A DNA stretch of 64,000 nt from Sphaerisporangium sp040683095 (GTDB lineage: Bacteria > Actinomycetota > Actinomycetes > Streptosporangiales > Streptosporangiaceae). Position numbers and translations under genes: made by a program. This document shows, piece after piece, positions 36,150-45,447 of the stretch. Under the pieces are notes generated by a model. The model made no database searches and was not told the DNA's origin. It saw only the letters and a program-made list of their open reading frames with translations. The stretch lies in NCBI RefSeq assembly GCF_040683095.1, contig NZ_JBFBCI010000044.1, positions 14,444 through 78,443 of the forward strand. Reading direction: 5' to 3'. How positions within the stretch are numbered: position 1 is the stretch's first letter; the number at the start of each line of letters is the position of its first letter.

Positions 36150-36342
36150 TCAGAGCCCTCGCCGAAACGACAACCGCTCACGACCCCGCTTGCCGAACAG
36201 GCGGAGGCCCTTGAGGCGAAGGTCGAGCATCCACCCGGCTCGTTACCTGCGGCCGCGTGGTAGGGCGAGTCCGAGGTGCGCGTGATCTTCGGTCCCCGGG
36301 ACGACCCCGAAATGACCGCGTCGCGTGCACGTCCCGGCGCGT

Positions 36343-37536
36343 CTACCTCAGTGTGGATCGGACGATCTTCGGTCTGCCCGCGCCGAGGAAGAAGATGCCC
36401 GGGTAGCCCTTGGTCTCGAATCCGGCGCTGCGGTTGCGGCGCAGCGCCGAGTCCTCGATGAGGAGGGTGCCGGTGCGGTCGTTGCTGACGAAGAAGACCG
36501 CCCCGCCGCCCTCCTTGGCGGAATTGTTCTGGATGACCGATCCGGCGACGCGCACGCTGAAGCGGTTGCCGTCGGTGTAGATCGCGCCGCCGCTGCCGCC
36601 GCCCGGGGTGCCGCCACGCGCCGGGTTGGCCCCGCGTCCGGTCGCCGTGTTGTACGTCATGACGCTGTTGAGGATCTCCCAGGACACGCCGATGCCGCTC
36701 ACCGCGCCGCCGTTCGCACACGCGCCGCCCTGGCCCGCGGCCCCGCCGAATGTGCTGTTCACGACGTAGACGGGCCGGTCGCGGGACTGGTCGAGCACGC
36801 GGATGGCCGCGCCGCCGACGTCCGGGCCGGTGGGGTCGCAGCGGTTGCGAACGAACCGCGTGTTGACGACCTTGACGCGCCCGCCCCGGACGAAGATCGC
36901 GCCGCCGCCTCCGCCGTCGGCCCGTTGCCCCGTCGCGTTGCCGTCGGCGAAGGTCAGGTTCTGGACGGTGAGCTGGGGCGTCTCCTGGTCGTCGCAGTGC
37001 GAGGTGGTCCATCCCTGCGCTTGGTCGCAGGTGTTCATGTAGAGGATGCGGCGCTTGCCGGCGCCGCTGAGCGTCACCTTGCCGCCGCCGTCCAGGACGA
37101 TCCTGGGCCGGGCGTTGCGGACCTTGGCGGTGGCCGTCATCGTGATCGTCACCGGGCGGGGACCGCAGGAGAAGGTGATGATCCCGCCCGCCGCCACGGC
37201 GTTCACCACGGCCTGTGACGTACAGCTCGCGGGTGTGCCGTTGCCGACGACCCGGTTCGGGCGTGAGGTGTCGACGGCCCGCGCCTCCAGCGGCACGACG
37301 GCGCGACCGTTCGGGTTCCCCGGGACGGGACCCGCCAGGGACCCCGACGCGGGGACGGTTGCCCCCAGGACGGACGTCGGGACGGACGCGGATGCCGACG
37401 TGGGGACGGACGACGCGGAGGCGGCGGCGTCCGGCAGGCCGGGCAGGCCTGTCATGGGCGCGGTGACCGCGGTGACGGAAGCGACAAGGACGACTGCCCA
37501 CCTGACTCGCACACGGCCGATGCTACTGCGGCACAT
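36343..37536 (-). CDS. Secreted right-handed beta-helix protein
   Basis: A 397-residue exported protein with a signal-like N-terminus (WAVVLVASVTAVTAP) and a low-complexity Ser/Ala/Pro linker to about residue 90. The rest is a pectate-lyase-type parallel beta-helix: repeated turns such as VVNTRFVRNRC, YVVNSTFGGAAGQGG, LNSVMTYNTATGRG, AGSVIQNNSAKEGGGAVFF and IEDSALRRNRSAGFETKG. This is the pattern of polymorphic outer-wall/polysaccharide-lyase-like proteins. No clear catalytic residues can be assigned. The ribosome site before ATG 37536 is poor, so a downstream start near VRVRW is possible. Confidence 0.75.
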   Translation of the reverse strand: MCRSSIGRVRVRWAVVLVASVTAVTAPMTGLPGLPDAAASASSVPTSASASVPTSVLGATVPASGSLAGPVPGNPNGRAVVPLEARAVDTSRPNRVVGNGTPASCTSQAVVNAVAAGGIITFSCGPRPVTITMTATAKVRNARPRIVLDGGGKVTLSGAGKRRILYMNTCDQAQGWTTSHCDDQETPQLTVQNLTFADGNATGQRADGGGGGAIFVRGGRVKVVNTRFVRNRCDPTGPDVGGAAIRVLDQSRDRPVYVVNSTFGGAAGQGGACANGGAVSGIGVSWEILNSVMTYNTATGRGANPARGGTPGGGSGGAIYTDGNRFSVRVAGSVIQNNSAKEGGGAVFFVSNDRTGTLLIEDSALRRNRSAGFETKGYPGIFFLGAGRPKIVRSTLR

Positions 37537-37550
37537 GTAGCCGGATTTCC

Positions 37551-37682
37551 GGAATCGCCGGACTCGTCGCGCGGCCCTCCCCCGACCTGGACGGACGAGC
37601 AGGATTGGACTCCTACTTCCCCGACGGCAAGGCGCAGTTGCTGCTCTCCGTGGCGCAACTCCAGGCCGAGCGGGTGCCCTAG
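37551..37682 (+). pseudogene. Short coding-like fragment of unknown origin
   Basis: The 387-bp gap 37537-37923 has no full gene. This part reads GIAGLVARPSPDLDGRAG, then LDSYFPDGKAQLLLSVAQL, then QAERVP and stop. No start codon or domain is seen; it may be the end of a lost gene. Confidence 0.2.
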
Positions 37683-37923
37683 ATGAGGCTGAAGGATGCT
37701 CACCAGATGCTCGACGGGGCCCGCGAGACGCCCGAGCTCGTCGCGCGGGTCACCGGCCACCTCGGCTGCGACCGGCAGAATAGGCCGGGGACGCCACCGG
37801 CGTCGATGTCACGGTCATTCGCCATCCTGGCCTGGTCGGAGGGGTAGCATCGCGACCGCGCGGCCGCTTTCGGACCTCCCGGCGCGCGCGATTCGCCGTC
37901 CAGGCACGTGATGTTCATCCGAG

Positions 37924-39183
37924 GTGAGTAGGTTCCGGCGCGTGCGAGACGAGGCCCCGCTGCGGCGGACGACGACAGGCGCGGCACTGGCCATGACGTA
38001 CATCTGGCTGGCCACCAGAGTGTTGCTCCTGCTCATGGTTCTCGACGTCGTGCCCCTGTTCCGCAGCGTGAGCTGGGACGTCGTCGGCGTGTACCACGGC
38101 TGGCACGAGACCATGCTGACGGGCAGCTTCCCGATCAAGGACGTCACCTGGCAGTACCCTCCGGCCGCCGCGCTGATCATCCTCGCCCCGTCGATGCTGC
38201 CGTTCAGCTATCTCGGCGGTTTCCTGGTGATCACGGTGGCGTTCGACGCGCTGACGATGGCGTCGCTGGTGCGCGCGCCCGCCGGGGGCGAGGGGCGCAG
38301 CCGGGCGGGGGCGTGGGTGTGGCTGCTCGGCGTGCCGCTGCTCGGGCCGGTCGTCTACGCGCGGTTCGACCTGCTGGTGGCGGCGCTGGCGGTGTCCGGC
38401 CTGTTGCAGCTGAACGCGTCCTCCTGGCGCGGGGGGCTGTCGCTCGGCGTCGCGGCCGGTTTGAAGCTGTGGCCCGCGCTGGCGTTGATCGGTGTCCCGC
38501 GCGGCGCCGCCACGCGCATGGCGCTCGCCGGGACGGTCGCGGGCGCGGCGGTCTCGACGCTGCTGACTCTGCTGGCGCTCGACGGCGGCATGGACTTCGT
38601 CACCGCGCAGCAGGACCGCGGCGTGGAGGTCGAGTCGGTGTGGGCGCTCGGTTTCCATGTGGCCCGCTGGTTCGGCTGGCCGGGCATGGTGAGCTACAAC
38701 TACGGCTCGATGGAGCTGCTCGGCCCGTACGTCGACATGGTGAGCCGGGTCTCGCTCGGGGCCACGCTGCTGGGTCTGTGCTGGCTCCTCTACTGGCGCT
38801 ACCGTGCCCGGACGTGGAGCGACGCCACGCCGTACGACGCCGCGTGCGCCGCCGTGCTCGTCTTCGTGGCCACCAGCCGGGTGATCAGCCCGCAGTACCT
38901 GGTGTGGCTGGTGGGCCTGGCCGCCGCCTGCCTGACCGTGCGCGCGTCCACGCAGCGTCCGGTGGCGGTGCTCGTGCTCGCGGCGACGGCCGTCACAATG
39001 GTGGAGTTCCCCGAGTTGTTCGAGGACGTGCAGCAGAGCACTGCGCTCGGGGTGACGGTGCTGCTCGTGCGCAACGGCCTGCTGGTGGCGGCGGCCGTCC
39101 TGTCCTGCGTCCGGCTGTGGCGGGCGACCGTCCCCCGGCCGGTGGCGGCGCGTCCGCTGGACCCCGGCCTCTCACCCGCCTGA
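37924..39183 (+). CDS. GT87-like polyprenol-dependent membrane glycosyltransferase
   Basis: A 419-residue membrane protein with about ten helices, of the DUF2029/GT87 mannosyl- or arabinosyltransferase type. The pattern YHGWHETMLTGSFPIKDVTWQYPP, with an acidic residue in the first outer loop and WQYPPAA before the second helix, is characteristic. So is LSLGVAAGLKLWPALAL. These enzymes use polyprenyl-phosphate sugars outside the membrane. It is followed after about 150 bp by a UbiA-type gene that may make such a donor. The start is GTG 37924 overlapping a GAGGTGAG; a few residues of uncertainty remain. Confidence 0.8.
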   Translation: MSRFRRVRDEAPLRRTTTGAALAMTYIWLATRVLLLLMVLDVVPLFRSVSWDVVGVYHGWHETMLTGSFPIKDVTWQYPPAAALIILAPSMLPFSYLGGFLVITVAFDALTMASLVRAPAGGEGRSRAGAWVWLLGVPLLGPVVYARFDLLVAALAVSGLLQLNASSWRGGLSLGVAAGLKLWPALALIGVPRGAATRMALAGTVAGAAVSTLLTLLALDGGMDFVTAQQDRGVEVESVWALGFHVARWFGWPGMVSYNYGSMELLGPYVDMVSRVSLGATLLGLCWLLYWRYRARTWSDATPYDAACAAVLVFVATSRVISPQYLVWLVGLAAACLTVRASTQRPVAVLVLAATAVTMVEFPELFEDVQQSTALGVTVLLVRNGLLVAAAVLSCVRLWRATVPRPVAARPLDPGLSPA

Positions 39184-39335
39184 CCAGGAGGGCTCTGCCC
39201 TGGAACGCCGGTGGACCGGTCGAAATAACACCTCAATGCAATGTTAATCTTGACGTTCCTCCCTGGTCGCGGGGACTGAATAGCGTCGCTGGACGGCCCA
39301 CGTGGGAGCCGACGACCTCAGGGAGAGCGACATCC

Positions 39336-40220
39336 GTGGGCGTGACCCAGATCGGACCGAACGCCGCGGGAACCTCCCTCGCGGCCGGTCTGCTCCGCAC
39401 GGCCCGTCCAAGGCAGTGGTCCAAGAACCTGCTGGTCGCGGCGGCCCCCGTCGCCGCGGGAACCTACGACGCCGGGACGCTGCGCGGCACCGGCGCCGCC
39501 TTCCTGATCTTCTGTGTGGCGGCGTCGGCGGTGTACTTCCTCAACGATGTCGTCGACGTGCGCAAGGACCGCCTGCATCCGGTCAGGAGGCTGCGGCCGA
39601 TCGCCGCGGGAACCGTTCCCGAACGGCTCGCACTCGTCTGCGCCGCGCTCCTGGCGCTCGCCGCCCTCGGCCTCGCCGCCGCCTGGCGCCCGGAGGCGGC
39701 CGGGGTGGTCGGCATATATCTGCTGGTCAACACCCTGTACTGCCTGAAGCTCAAGCACGTCGTGATCGTCGAGCTGGCCACCGTCGCGAGCGGGTTCCTG
39801 CTGCGGGCGGTGTTCGGCGGGGTGATGGCCGGCCTGCCGCTGTCGCAGTGGTTCCTGATCGTGGTGGGAGCGGCCGCGCTGTTCATGGTGGCGGGCAAGC
39901 GGTTCTCTGAGCTGGTGCTGCTCGGCCCGAAGGCCACCGCCACCCGGCCCGGGCTCGAACACTACTCGGCCGACTATCTGCGGTTCGTCTGGCAGGCGTC
40001 CGGGACGGTCGCCATGACGACCTACTGCCTGTGGGCGTTCGAGTTACCCGGCCGCCAGCTCACCGTCGTCCCCCTCGGCCTGGCCTTCCTGCGGTACGGC
40101 TGGCACGTGGACCGGGGTGAGGCGGGCGAGCCGGAGTCCGTCGTGCTCCGCGACCCGTGGCTGCTGGGGCTCGCCGCCGTGTGGATCGTCCTGTTCGTGG
40201 CCGGGACCGCCCGTGGCTGA
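39336..40220 (+). CDS. UbiA-family prenyltransferase, decaprenyl-phosphate phosphoribosyltransferase-like
   Basis: A 294-residue membrane enzyme with nine or so helices. It starts like DPPR synthases: LLRTARPRQWSKNLLVAAAP, then the first Asp-rich site FLNDVVDVRKDRLHP and RPIAAG. Known homologues attach 5-phosphoribose from PRPP to decaprenyl phosphate, the first step to the arabinose donor for cell-wall arabinan. GTG 39336 is preceded by AGGGAGAG. The frame is open far upstream only because of high GC. The last 8 bp overlap the next gene. The 150-bp leader is AT-richer, with a ttgacg at 39250, and probably carries the promoter. Confidence 0.85.
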   Translation: MGVTQIGPNAAGTSLAAGLLRTARPRQWSKNLLVAAAPVAAGTYDAGTLRGTGAAFLIFCVAASAVYFLNDVVDVRKDRLHPVRRLRPIAAGTVPERLALVCAALLALAALGLAAAWRPEAAGVVGIYLLVNTLYCLKLKHVVIVELATVASGFLLRAVFGGVMAGLPLSQWFLIVVGAAALFMVAGKRFSELVLLGPKATATRPGLEHYSADYLRFVWQASGTVAMTTYCLWAFELPGRQLTVVPLGLAFLRYGWHVDRGEAGEPESVVLRDPWLLGLAAVWIVLFVAGTARG

Positions 40221-41829
40221 GCCGACCACGCCCGACCGGGCCACGCCGGGACCGTCCTCGGCCGGTCGGACGACGCCGGAGCCGCCGACGGCCGCGCCGC
40301 GCACGCCGTACCTCATGGCGGGGCGGGCCGCCGCCGGGCACCTGCTGCTCCGGGGCCGCGCGCTGGCCGGCGCTGGCCGGCGCCCCTCAGCGCGTGCCCG
40401 GCACGTGACCGCGCTGGCGGCGCTCGTCCTGGCCGCGGCGTGGGCGTACGCGCTGCTCGGCCTGGTCAGGTACGACCTGTACCGGGCGACGAGCATGGAC
40501 TTGACGCTCTTCGACCAGGTCGTGCGCGGATTCGCGTCGTTCAGCACCCCCATGAGCCCTTTGCGCGGCGTCATGATCGACAAGGGCATGGACTTCAACC
40601 AGCTCGGTGAGCACTTCTCCCCGATCCTCGCGCTGCTGGCCCCGCTGTACTGGATCCACGACGGACCCGAAACGCTGATCGTGGCGCAGGCGGCCCTGCT
40701 CGCGCTGGCGATACCGCCGCTGTGGCTGTTCACCCGGCGCACACTCGGCACCCACTCCGCGTACCTGGTGGTCATCGCCTACGCCGTCTCCTGGCCTGTG
40801 TCCCGCACCGTGGACTTCGACTTCCATGAGGTGGCCTTCGTCCCCCTCATCACCGCCGTCATGATCGAACGGTTCAGCGCGGGCAAGCACGGCCACGTCG
40901 TGACCGCCGTCGCGGCGTTACTGCTGGTCAAGGAGGACATGGGGCTCATGGTCGCCGGTTTCGGCGGCTACGCCCTGCTGCGGGGCCGGCGGTTCGACGG
41001 GATCGCCTACATCGTCTGCGGCCTGGGGTACACCGAGTACGCCCGCAACGTGATGATCCCGGCCATGGGCGGCGACTCGGGGAGCTTCTGGGCCTACGGC
41101 TGGCTCGGGCCGGATCTACCGCATGTGGCGGCCAAGATGGTCACCGACCCTCTCACCGTCCTCGGCGCCCTCGTCAGCCCGCAGGTCAAGCTGGACACGC
41201 TGATGTTCCTGCTGTGGCCCTGCCTGCTGGCCTGCCTGTTCTCGCCGCTGACGCTGATGGCACTGCCGCACATCCTGGAACGCATGCTGTCGGACCACCC
41301 AATGTGGTGGTGGACTAACTTCCACTACAACACGTTCACCGTGATCGTGCTGATGTGCGCCGGTGTCGAGGGAGCGGCACGGATCGCCTGGTGGCTGCAC
41401 CGGCGACATCCCACCTTCCCCGAGCGCCACGGCGCGCTGATGTGGTCCGTGGGCGTCTTCGTGGTCGCGATCACGTTGATACCTCGCTTCCCGTTCGACC
41501 AGCTCATCCGGCCGGAGTTCTACGAGAGGCACCCGGACGTGGTGGCGGCCGACGAGGCGGTCGAGGTCGTGCCGTCAGGGGCCGTGGTGGAAGCCGTGAA
41601 TCACGTCGGGCCCCATCTGTCCGCCCGTACGACCACGCTGCTCTGGGAGGACAGGCCGCCTTTGGCGCCCTGGATCGTCGCGGACACCGCGCGGCCCTCG
41701 TTCCCGTTCGGGTCGGCCGACCGGCAGCGGGACCGGGTGAACGAGCTGAAGCTGCTCGGCTACCAGGTCGTCTTCGATCGCGAGGGTTACGTGGTGCTGC
41801 ACCGCCCGGGGGCCGCGCCTCCCTCCTGA
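40213..41829 (+). CDS. DUF2079 integral membrane protein
   Basis: A 538-residue membrane protein with ten or more helices. Family markers are YDLYRATSMDLTLFDQVVRGFA, GEHFSPILALLAPLYWI, DFDFHEVAFVPL and HYNTFTVIVL. DUF2079 proteins are GT-C-like and sit in cell-envelope clusters; the precise reaction is unknown. The GTG start lies inside the end of the UbiA gene (8-bp overlap). The first 60 residues are Pro/Thr/Ala-rich and may be partly cytoplasmic, or a later start may be used. It is cotranscribed with the UbiA gene. Confidence 0.8.
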   Translation: MAEPTTPDRATPGPSSAGRTTPEPPTAAPRTPYLMAGRAAAGHLLLRGRALAGAGRRPSARARHVTALAALVLAAAWAYALLGLVRYDLYRATSMDLTLFDQVVRGFASFSTPMSPLRGVMIDKGMDFNQLGEHFSPILALLAPLYWIHDGPETLIVAQAALLALAIPPLWLFTRRTLGTHSAYLVVIAYAVSWPVSRTVDFDFHEVAFVPLITAVMIERFSAGKHGHVVTAVAALLLVKEDMGLMVAGFGGYALLRGRRFDGIAYIVCGLGYTEYARNVMIPAMGGDSGSFWAYGWLGPDLPHVAAKMVTDPLTVLGALVSPQVKLDTLMFLLWPCLLACLFSPLTLMALPHILERMLSDHPMWWWTNFHYNTFTVIVLMCAGVEGAARIAWWLHRRHPTFPERHGALMWSVGVFVVAITLIPRFPFDQLIRPEFYERHPDVVAADEAVEVVPSGAVVEAVNHVGPHLSARTTTLLWEDRPPLAPWIVADTARPSFPFGSADRQRDRVNELKLLGYQVVFDREGYVVLHRPGAAPPS

Positions 41830-41838
41830 GGCGCGGCG

Positions 41839-41904
41839 TCACGCCTTCCGGGTGGCGACCAGAGTGAAGGTGAGCAGTGCGAGTTTCGACGACGCCTGTC
41901 CAAT
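41839..41904 (-). pseudogene. 3' scrap of a second methyltransferase gene
   Basis: On the minus strand, ten bases after the DUF2079 stop, the frame reads PIGQASSKLALLTFTLVATRKA and stop. The piece LALLTFTLVATR is nearly identical to the C-terminus of the intact methyltransferase at 45425 (LELLTFTLVATR), also at DNA level. The rest of this copy is gone. It marks an old duplication or replacement boundary. Confidence 0.7.
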
Positions 41905-41986
41905 CGGCTGACGGCTGCCGACGCTCAGGGGCGGCGCTGGTCACCCGGCCGGCGTAATGACCGGCCATGGTGTGGAGCGACGCAGA

Positions 41987-43810
41987 TCACGTCACGAATA
42001 CCTGGGCGCACATCATCGGCGCCTCGTCGGCGACCTGATAATCGGATACCGTCGGGGCTGTGCCCGGGAGTGCCCCGGTGCCCTGATTGAACCGGAACCC
42101 TGCCCCTACCAACAGGCTTGCATCACTCAAACGCACATTTGGCAGGCATGGGACGGGCCCGGACAGGCTTCGCCACGTCTGACCCGTGCCCGCGGTGATG
42201 GTCTTGATGGCCAGCCAGTAGAGCCCGGGATCGAGTGGCAGATAGATCGCCCCGGCGCCGGATGCGGGACTTTGCTGCAGCCCGGTCGCCAAGGGGACGG
42301 TGAACACGCCACCAGAGGTGGCCTCCTGGATCAAGGTCTGCGGCTGCCCGGTCCACCCGACGTCGTCATAGAGGCCCCATCGGAGCGTGGGCGACACCGA
42401 GCCGGCCGCCGACACACTGATCGCGAGGCGGACGATCACATCGCGAGCGCCGGTGATCATGAGCGGCATGAACCACAGGTCCCCGATCGTCGGCGTATAA
42501 GCCGGACCCTCAGCGCGGGCCTCAGCGGTGTACCAGCCACCCTGGATCCTTGGCCGCGCCAGCCCGCCGATCCGCGGCGATGGAACGTTGAAGCTCGCCG
42601 TCGCGCCGAGACCCGACGTCGACTGGAGCCGGCTGATCGCCGCCAGGACCGCGTCGGCGCATTTCGCGGCACCCCGTTCGTTCGGGTGCAGGCCGTCGAC
42701 AAAGAGCGTCGGATCTTTGTTCAGCGCGGCATCGAGGTCGGCGACCTGCACCATCCCGTCGAATTCGGCGGCCAACGCCTTGATCGCGTCATTCGTCGCG
42801 ACGACGTCGGCGTCTTTGGCGGCCTCGCTCCCCGACCAGCCGCCGTAGAAGCCGTACCCGGCGGTGGCGAGCCGCGGAATGTCGCAAACGATCACTGGGG
42901 GCGCGGCCTTGGCTTCGATCCACCACGCGTCAAAGGCGACGGTTCCGCCGGCGCCGAGGCTCGTTACGGTGCCGGTGATCGTCTGCCCCGCATTCGCCGA
43001 CGTCAGATTCGTGATCCGGTGGACCACCTTGGTCCGCGAAAGCAAGCCCGTCGGCATGATATTCGAGGTGCTCACGGTACCCGTCACCCCGGCCGAGCCG
43101 GTCAGTGTGACAGTTCCCCCGGCGCCGTTCTGGCCGTCAAGACAGATCGCCACCGGGCTGCCGTCGTAGTCGGCGGGCAATGTGATCGTGAACGTCGCGT
43201 TGCCGGTCGACGTGGCGTTACGCGTCGAGGAGCCGAACGACCATTCCGCGGTATTGCCGACAAGGGCGAATCCGGCGCCGTAGACGATCGAGGTATCGGT
43301 GTTGTCGAAAACTCTCGCGGCCCGCCACAGCGAGATGGCCGCCCGCATGGCGTGGATGAACGCTCCCCGCGTCTGCGTCATGCCGAGTGGCCCGGTCGTG
43401 CCGAGATCGTTGATCCCGTAGCACATGAGCAGGCCACCACCATCACCGACGTACGGCGCGCCCCCAAAAGTGCGTTTGCCCGCCTCCTGGAAGATCCTCG
43501 CGAAGCCACCCTGGCGGCGGCCCTGGAGCACCAACTGAGCACCCCATACGCCCCGGCCGCGCCACCCCGTGTGGTCGATCCCCAGGGCCAAACGGACCAG
43601 AGAGTCAATGCGGCCCGTTTGATTCGCCGAACCCCCGGCACGCGAGCAATAGGAGTGTGAAAAGACCGTCCACATGCCCGTCGTCTGAGAGGTCTGTGTC
43701 GGAGCTTGTAGGGATGTAAGCGGCTTTTCCGCTATTGCTGCGGCGGGGATGAACGCCCCGGTGCCGAGCCCTGCGAAAAGTTGCATCGCATTGCGACGCT
43801 CGAGTTCCAT
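41987..43810 (-). CDS. SGNH-type hydrolase with phage-tail-like C-terminal domain
   Basis: A 607-residue protein. The N-terminus has a twin-arginine-like segment (ELERRNAMQLFAGLGTGAFIPAAA). The hydrolase has FSHSY at the block I position, block III GINDLG and block V DGLHPNERGA, so Ser, Asn, Asp and His are present although the GDSL sequence itself is altered. The middle (TFTITLPADYDGSPVAICLDG...) is a beta domain. The last 190 residues (LRWGLYDDVGWTGQPQTLIQ..., YLPLDPGLYWLAIKT) resemble C-terminal domains of actinophage tail proteins. It may deacylate a surface polysaccharide. It is transcribed against its neighbours, and its base composition is slightly lower in G+C. Confidence 0.75.
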   Translation of the reverse strand: MELERRNAMQLFAGLGTGAFIPAAAIAEKPLTSLQAPTQTSQTTGMWTVFSHSYCSRAGGSANQTGRIDSLVRLALGIDHTGWRGRGVWGAQLVLQGRRQGGFARIFQEAGKRTFGGAPYVGDGGGLLMCYGINDLGTTGPLGMTQTRGAFIHAMRAAISLWRAARVFDNTDTSIVYGAGFALVGNTAEWSFGSSTRNATSTGNATFTITLPADYDGSPVAICLDGQNGAGGTVTLTGSAGVTGTVSTSNIMPTGLLSRTKVVHRITNLTSANAGQTITGTVTSLGAGGTVAFDAWWIEAKAAPPVIVCDIPRLATAGYGFYGGWSGSEAAKDADVVATNDAIKALAAEFDGMVQVADLDAALNKDPTLFVDGLHPNERGAAKCADAVLAAISRLQSTSGLGATASFNVPSPRIGGLARPRIQGGWYTAEARAEGPAYTPTIGDLWFMPLMITGARDVIVRLAISVSAAGSVSPTLRWGLYDDVGWTGQPQTLIQEATSGGVFTVPLATGLQQSPASGAGAIYLPLDPGLYWLAIKTITAGTGQTWRSLSGPVPCLPNVRLSDASLLVGAGFRFNQGTGALPGTAPTVSDYQVADEAPMMCAQVFVT

Positions 43811-44310
43811 GTCGTCCTCGTCGGGGGTGCGTGCGGGCTTGTTGCCGATGTGCGCAGCCGGGCAGGCGGTTGACCACTGGCGCCTTGGGCGTCATCCAGG
43901 ACCTTCACGGGGAGCGAGACGGGGTTGCCGCTCGCCTTGCTGCGCAGCCTTGGCCACCAGGGAGAACGATCAATGAATCAGGTCTACCAGGACGCGTAAT
44001 CCTGTGTGGCGAACATGTTCGCGCCATGTGGTCATGGACCTTGCCGGTGCTCGATCGTGCGGAATTCGAACCCGGCCTCCAGACCGGCTCGCCCGCCGCC
44101 TCCCCGACCAGGGGATTGCTGTACCCCGGCAAGATCAGCCACACGTAAGGCCGGCGAAACGAAAGTGACGGCGACTGCATATTCGACAGCGGGAGTCATC
44201 ATCGGGGAGTTCCGCGAACGTTCCGTGCGCGCTTGTCGAATGCTCATCCCGCGTCGATACGGTTGCCCACCGCAGCTAAGATCAGCCAACTCTCAGGGCG
44301 GGCGGTATTG
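43811..44310. other. 500-bp gap without a supported gene
   Basis: This is the divergent region between the SGNH hydrolase and acyltransferase genes. It is less GC-rich than its surroundings and holds only short frames. A minus-strand frame at 43905-44180 (LILPGYSNPLVGEAAGEPVW) may be a relic but matches nothing I know. The promoters of both flanking genes should be here. Confidence 0.4.
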
Positions 44311-45447
44311 GTGGACCGGGTTACAGGGACGCATGAATCGGCCCCCGCCGTGGGCGGGCCGACGCGCCAGGCGCAGCGCCTCCCCTCCCTAACTGGCTTG
44401 CGGTGGTTTGCGGCATTCGCGGTGTTCGGCTTCCACCTCTACCACTCCCCTGTGCGAATGATCGACCCGAGCGTCGAAACCGTGCTCCGGGTTCTGTTCG
44501 GGCCGGGATCGGTGGGTGTGCCGTTCTTCTTCATCCTCTCGGGATTCGTCCTCACCTGGTCCGCGCGTCCCGGTGACAGGGTGGTGGCGTTCTGGCGGCG
44601 GCGGGCGGCCCGCGTGGTGCCCAACCACGTCGTCACGTGGCTCGCCGTGCTCGCCGTACTCGCCGCCGCCGGGCGTGTCCCCGCACCGGGCCCCACGCTG
44701 ACCGGGCTGGTCCTGCTCCAAGCCTGGATTCCCGTGGAGGCGTACTACTACGCGGTCAACGTCCCCGCGTGGTCGCTCTCGTGCGAGATGGCGTTCTACG
44801 CGCTGTTCCCGGTGTTGCTGCCGCTGCTCCGGCGCGTGCCGGGGCAGCGGCTGTGGATGGTCGCCGCGATACTGCTGGCGGGAATCTGGGTGGTCCCGTT
44901 CTTCTCACTGCCGATGTCGGCCGAGCTCGCCGAATGGTGGGTGTGGGTCTTCCCGATCACCCGGGTCCTGGAGTTCGCGCTCGGCGTGACCATCGCGCTG
45001 ATGATCAAGGATGGCCGGTGGCGGGGCCCCGGCCTGGCGGTCTCGGCGGCGTTGACGCTGGCCGCGTACCTGACCCAGCCGTTCGTCTGGGAGGCATGGC
45101 AGCGGGTCGCCTGGATGGCGGCGCCCCTGGCGCTCCTGGTGGCCGCCGTCGCCACGTCTGACCTCGCGGGGCGGCGGTCCTGGCTGCAGTCCCCCGTAAT
45201 GATCTGGCTGGGGGAGATCTCGTTCGCGTTCTACCTGGTCCACCAACCGGTGATCAGGTTCGGCGCCCGCGTGCTCACGGGAGATCGTCCATCGCCCCTC
45301 GCGCTGCTCGCCGCCGGCGTGGGCATGCTCGCCCTGGCGGTCCTGCTGTCGTGGCTGCTCTACCGGCTCATCGAGCACCCCTTGGAACGACGGCTGGGGA
45401 GGCCAAGAAGAACCTCCCCAGCAGTCAGCGGGTCGCGACCAGGGTGA
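44311..45447 (+). CDS. Acyltransferase family 3 membrane protein
   Basis: A protein of about 378 residues with ten membrane helices. Family motifs are LPSLTGLRWFAAFAVFGFHLYH (catalytic His in the first helix), VPFFFILSGFVLTWS, AWSLSCEMAFYALFP and ISFAFYLVHQPVI. These enzymes O-acylate exopolysaccharides, lipids or antibiotics. GTG 44311 gives a normal N-terminus; a TTG at 44233 would add 26 residues. Its 3' end overlaps the convergent methyltransferase gene by 23 bp, and both probably belong to the envelope polysaccharide set. Confidence 0.88.
   Translation: MDRVTGTHESAPAVGGPTRQAQRLPSLTGLRWFAAFAVFGFHLYHSPVRMIDPSVETVLRVLFGPGSVGVPFFFILSGFVLTWSARPGDRVVAFWRRRAARVVPNHVVTWLAVLAVLAAAGRVPAPGPTLTGLVLLQAWIPVEAYYYAVNVPAWSLSCEMAFYALFPVLLPLLRRVPGQRLWMVAAILLAGIWVVPFFSLPMSAELAEWWVWVFPITRVLEFALGVTIALMIKDGRWRGPGLAVSAALTLAAYLTQPFVWEAWQRVAWMAAPLALLVAAVATSDLAGRRSWLQSPVMIWLGEISFAFYLVHQPVIRFGARVLTGDRPSPLALLAAGVGMLALAVLLSWLLYRLIEHPLERRLGRPRRTSPAVSGSRPG

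Noticed and set aside
38313..39335. Long N-terminal extension of the UbiA frame
   Set aside because: It overlaps the GT87 gene in another frame and has Arg/Gly-rich composition. The UbiA homology begins after GTG 39336 with a good ribosome site.
44060..44090. tRNA T-loop-like sequence (ggttcgaattcc, minus strand)
   Set aside because: The T stem is imperfect, and no acceptor, D-arm or anticodon arm can be folded around it.
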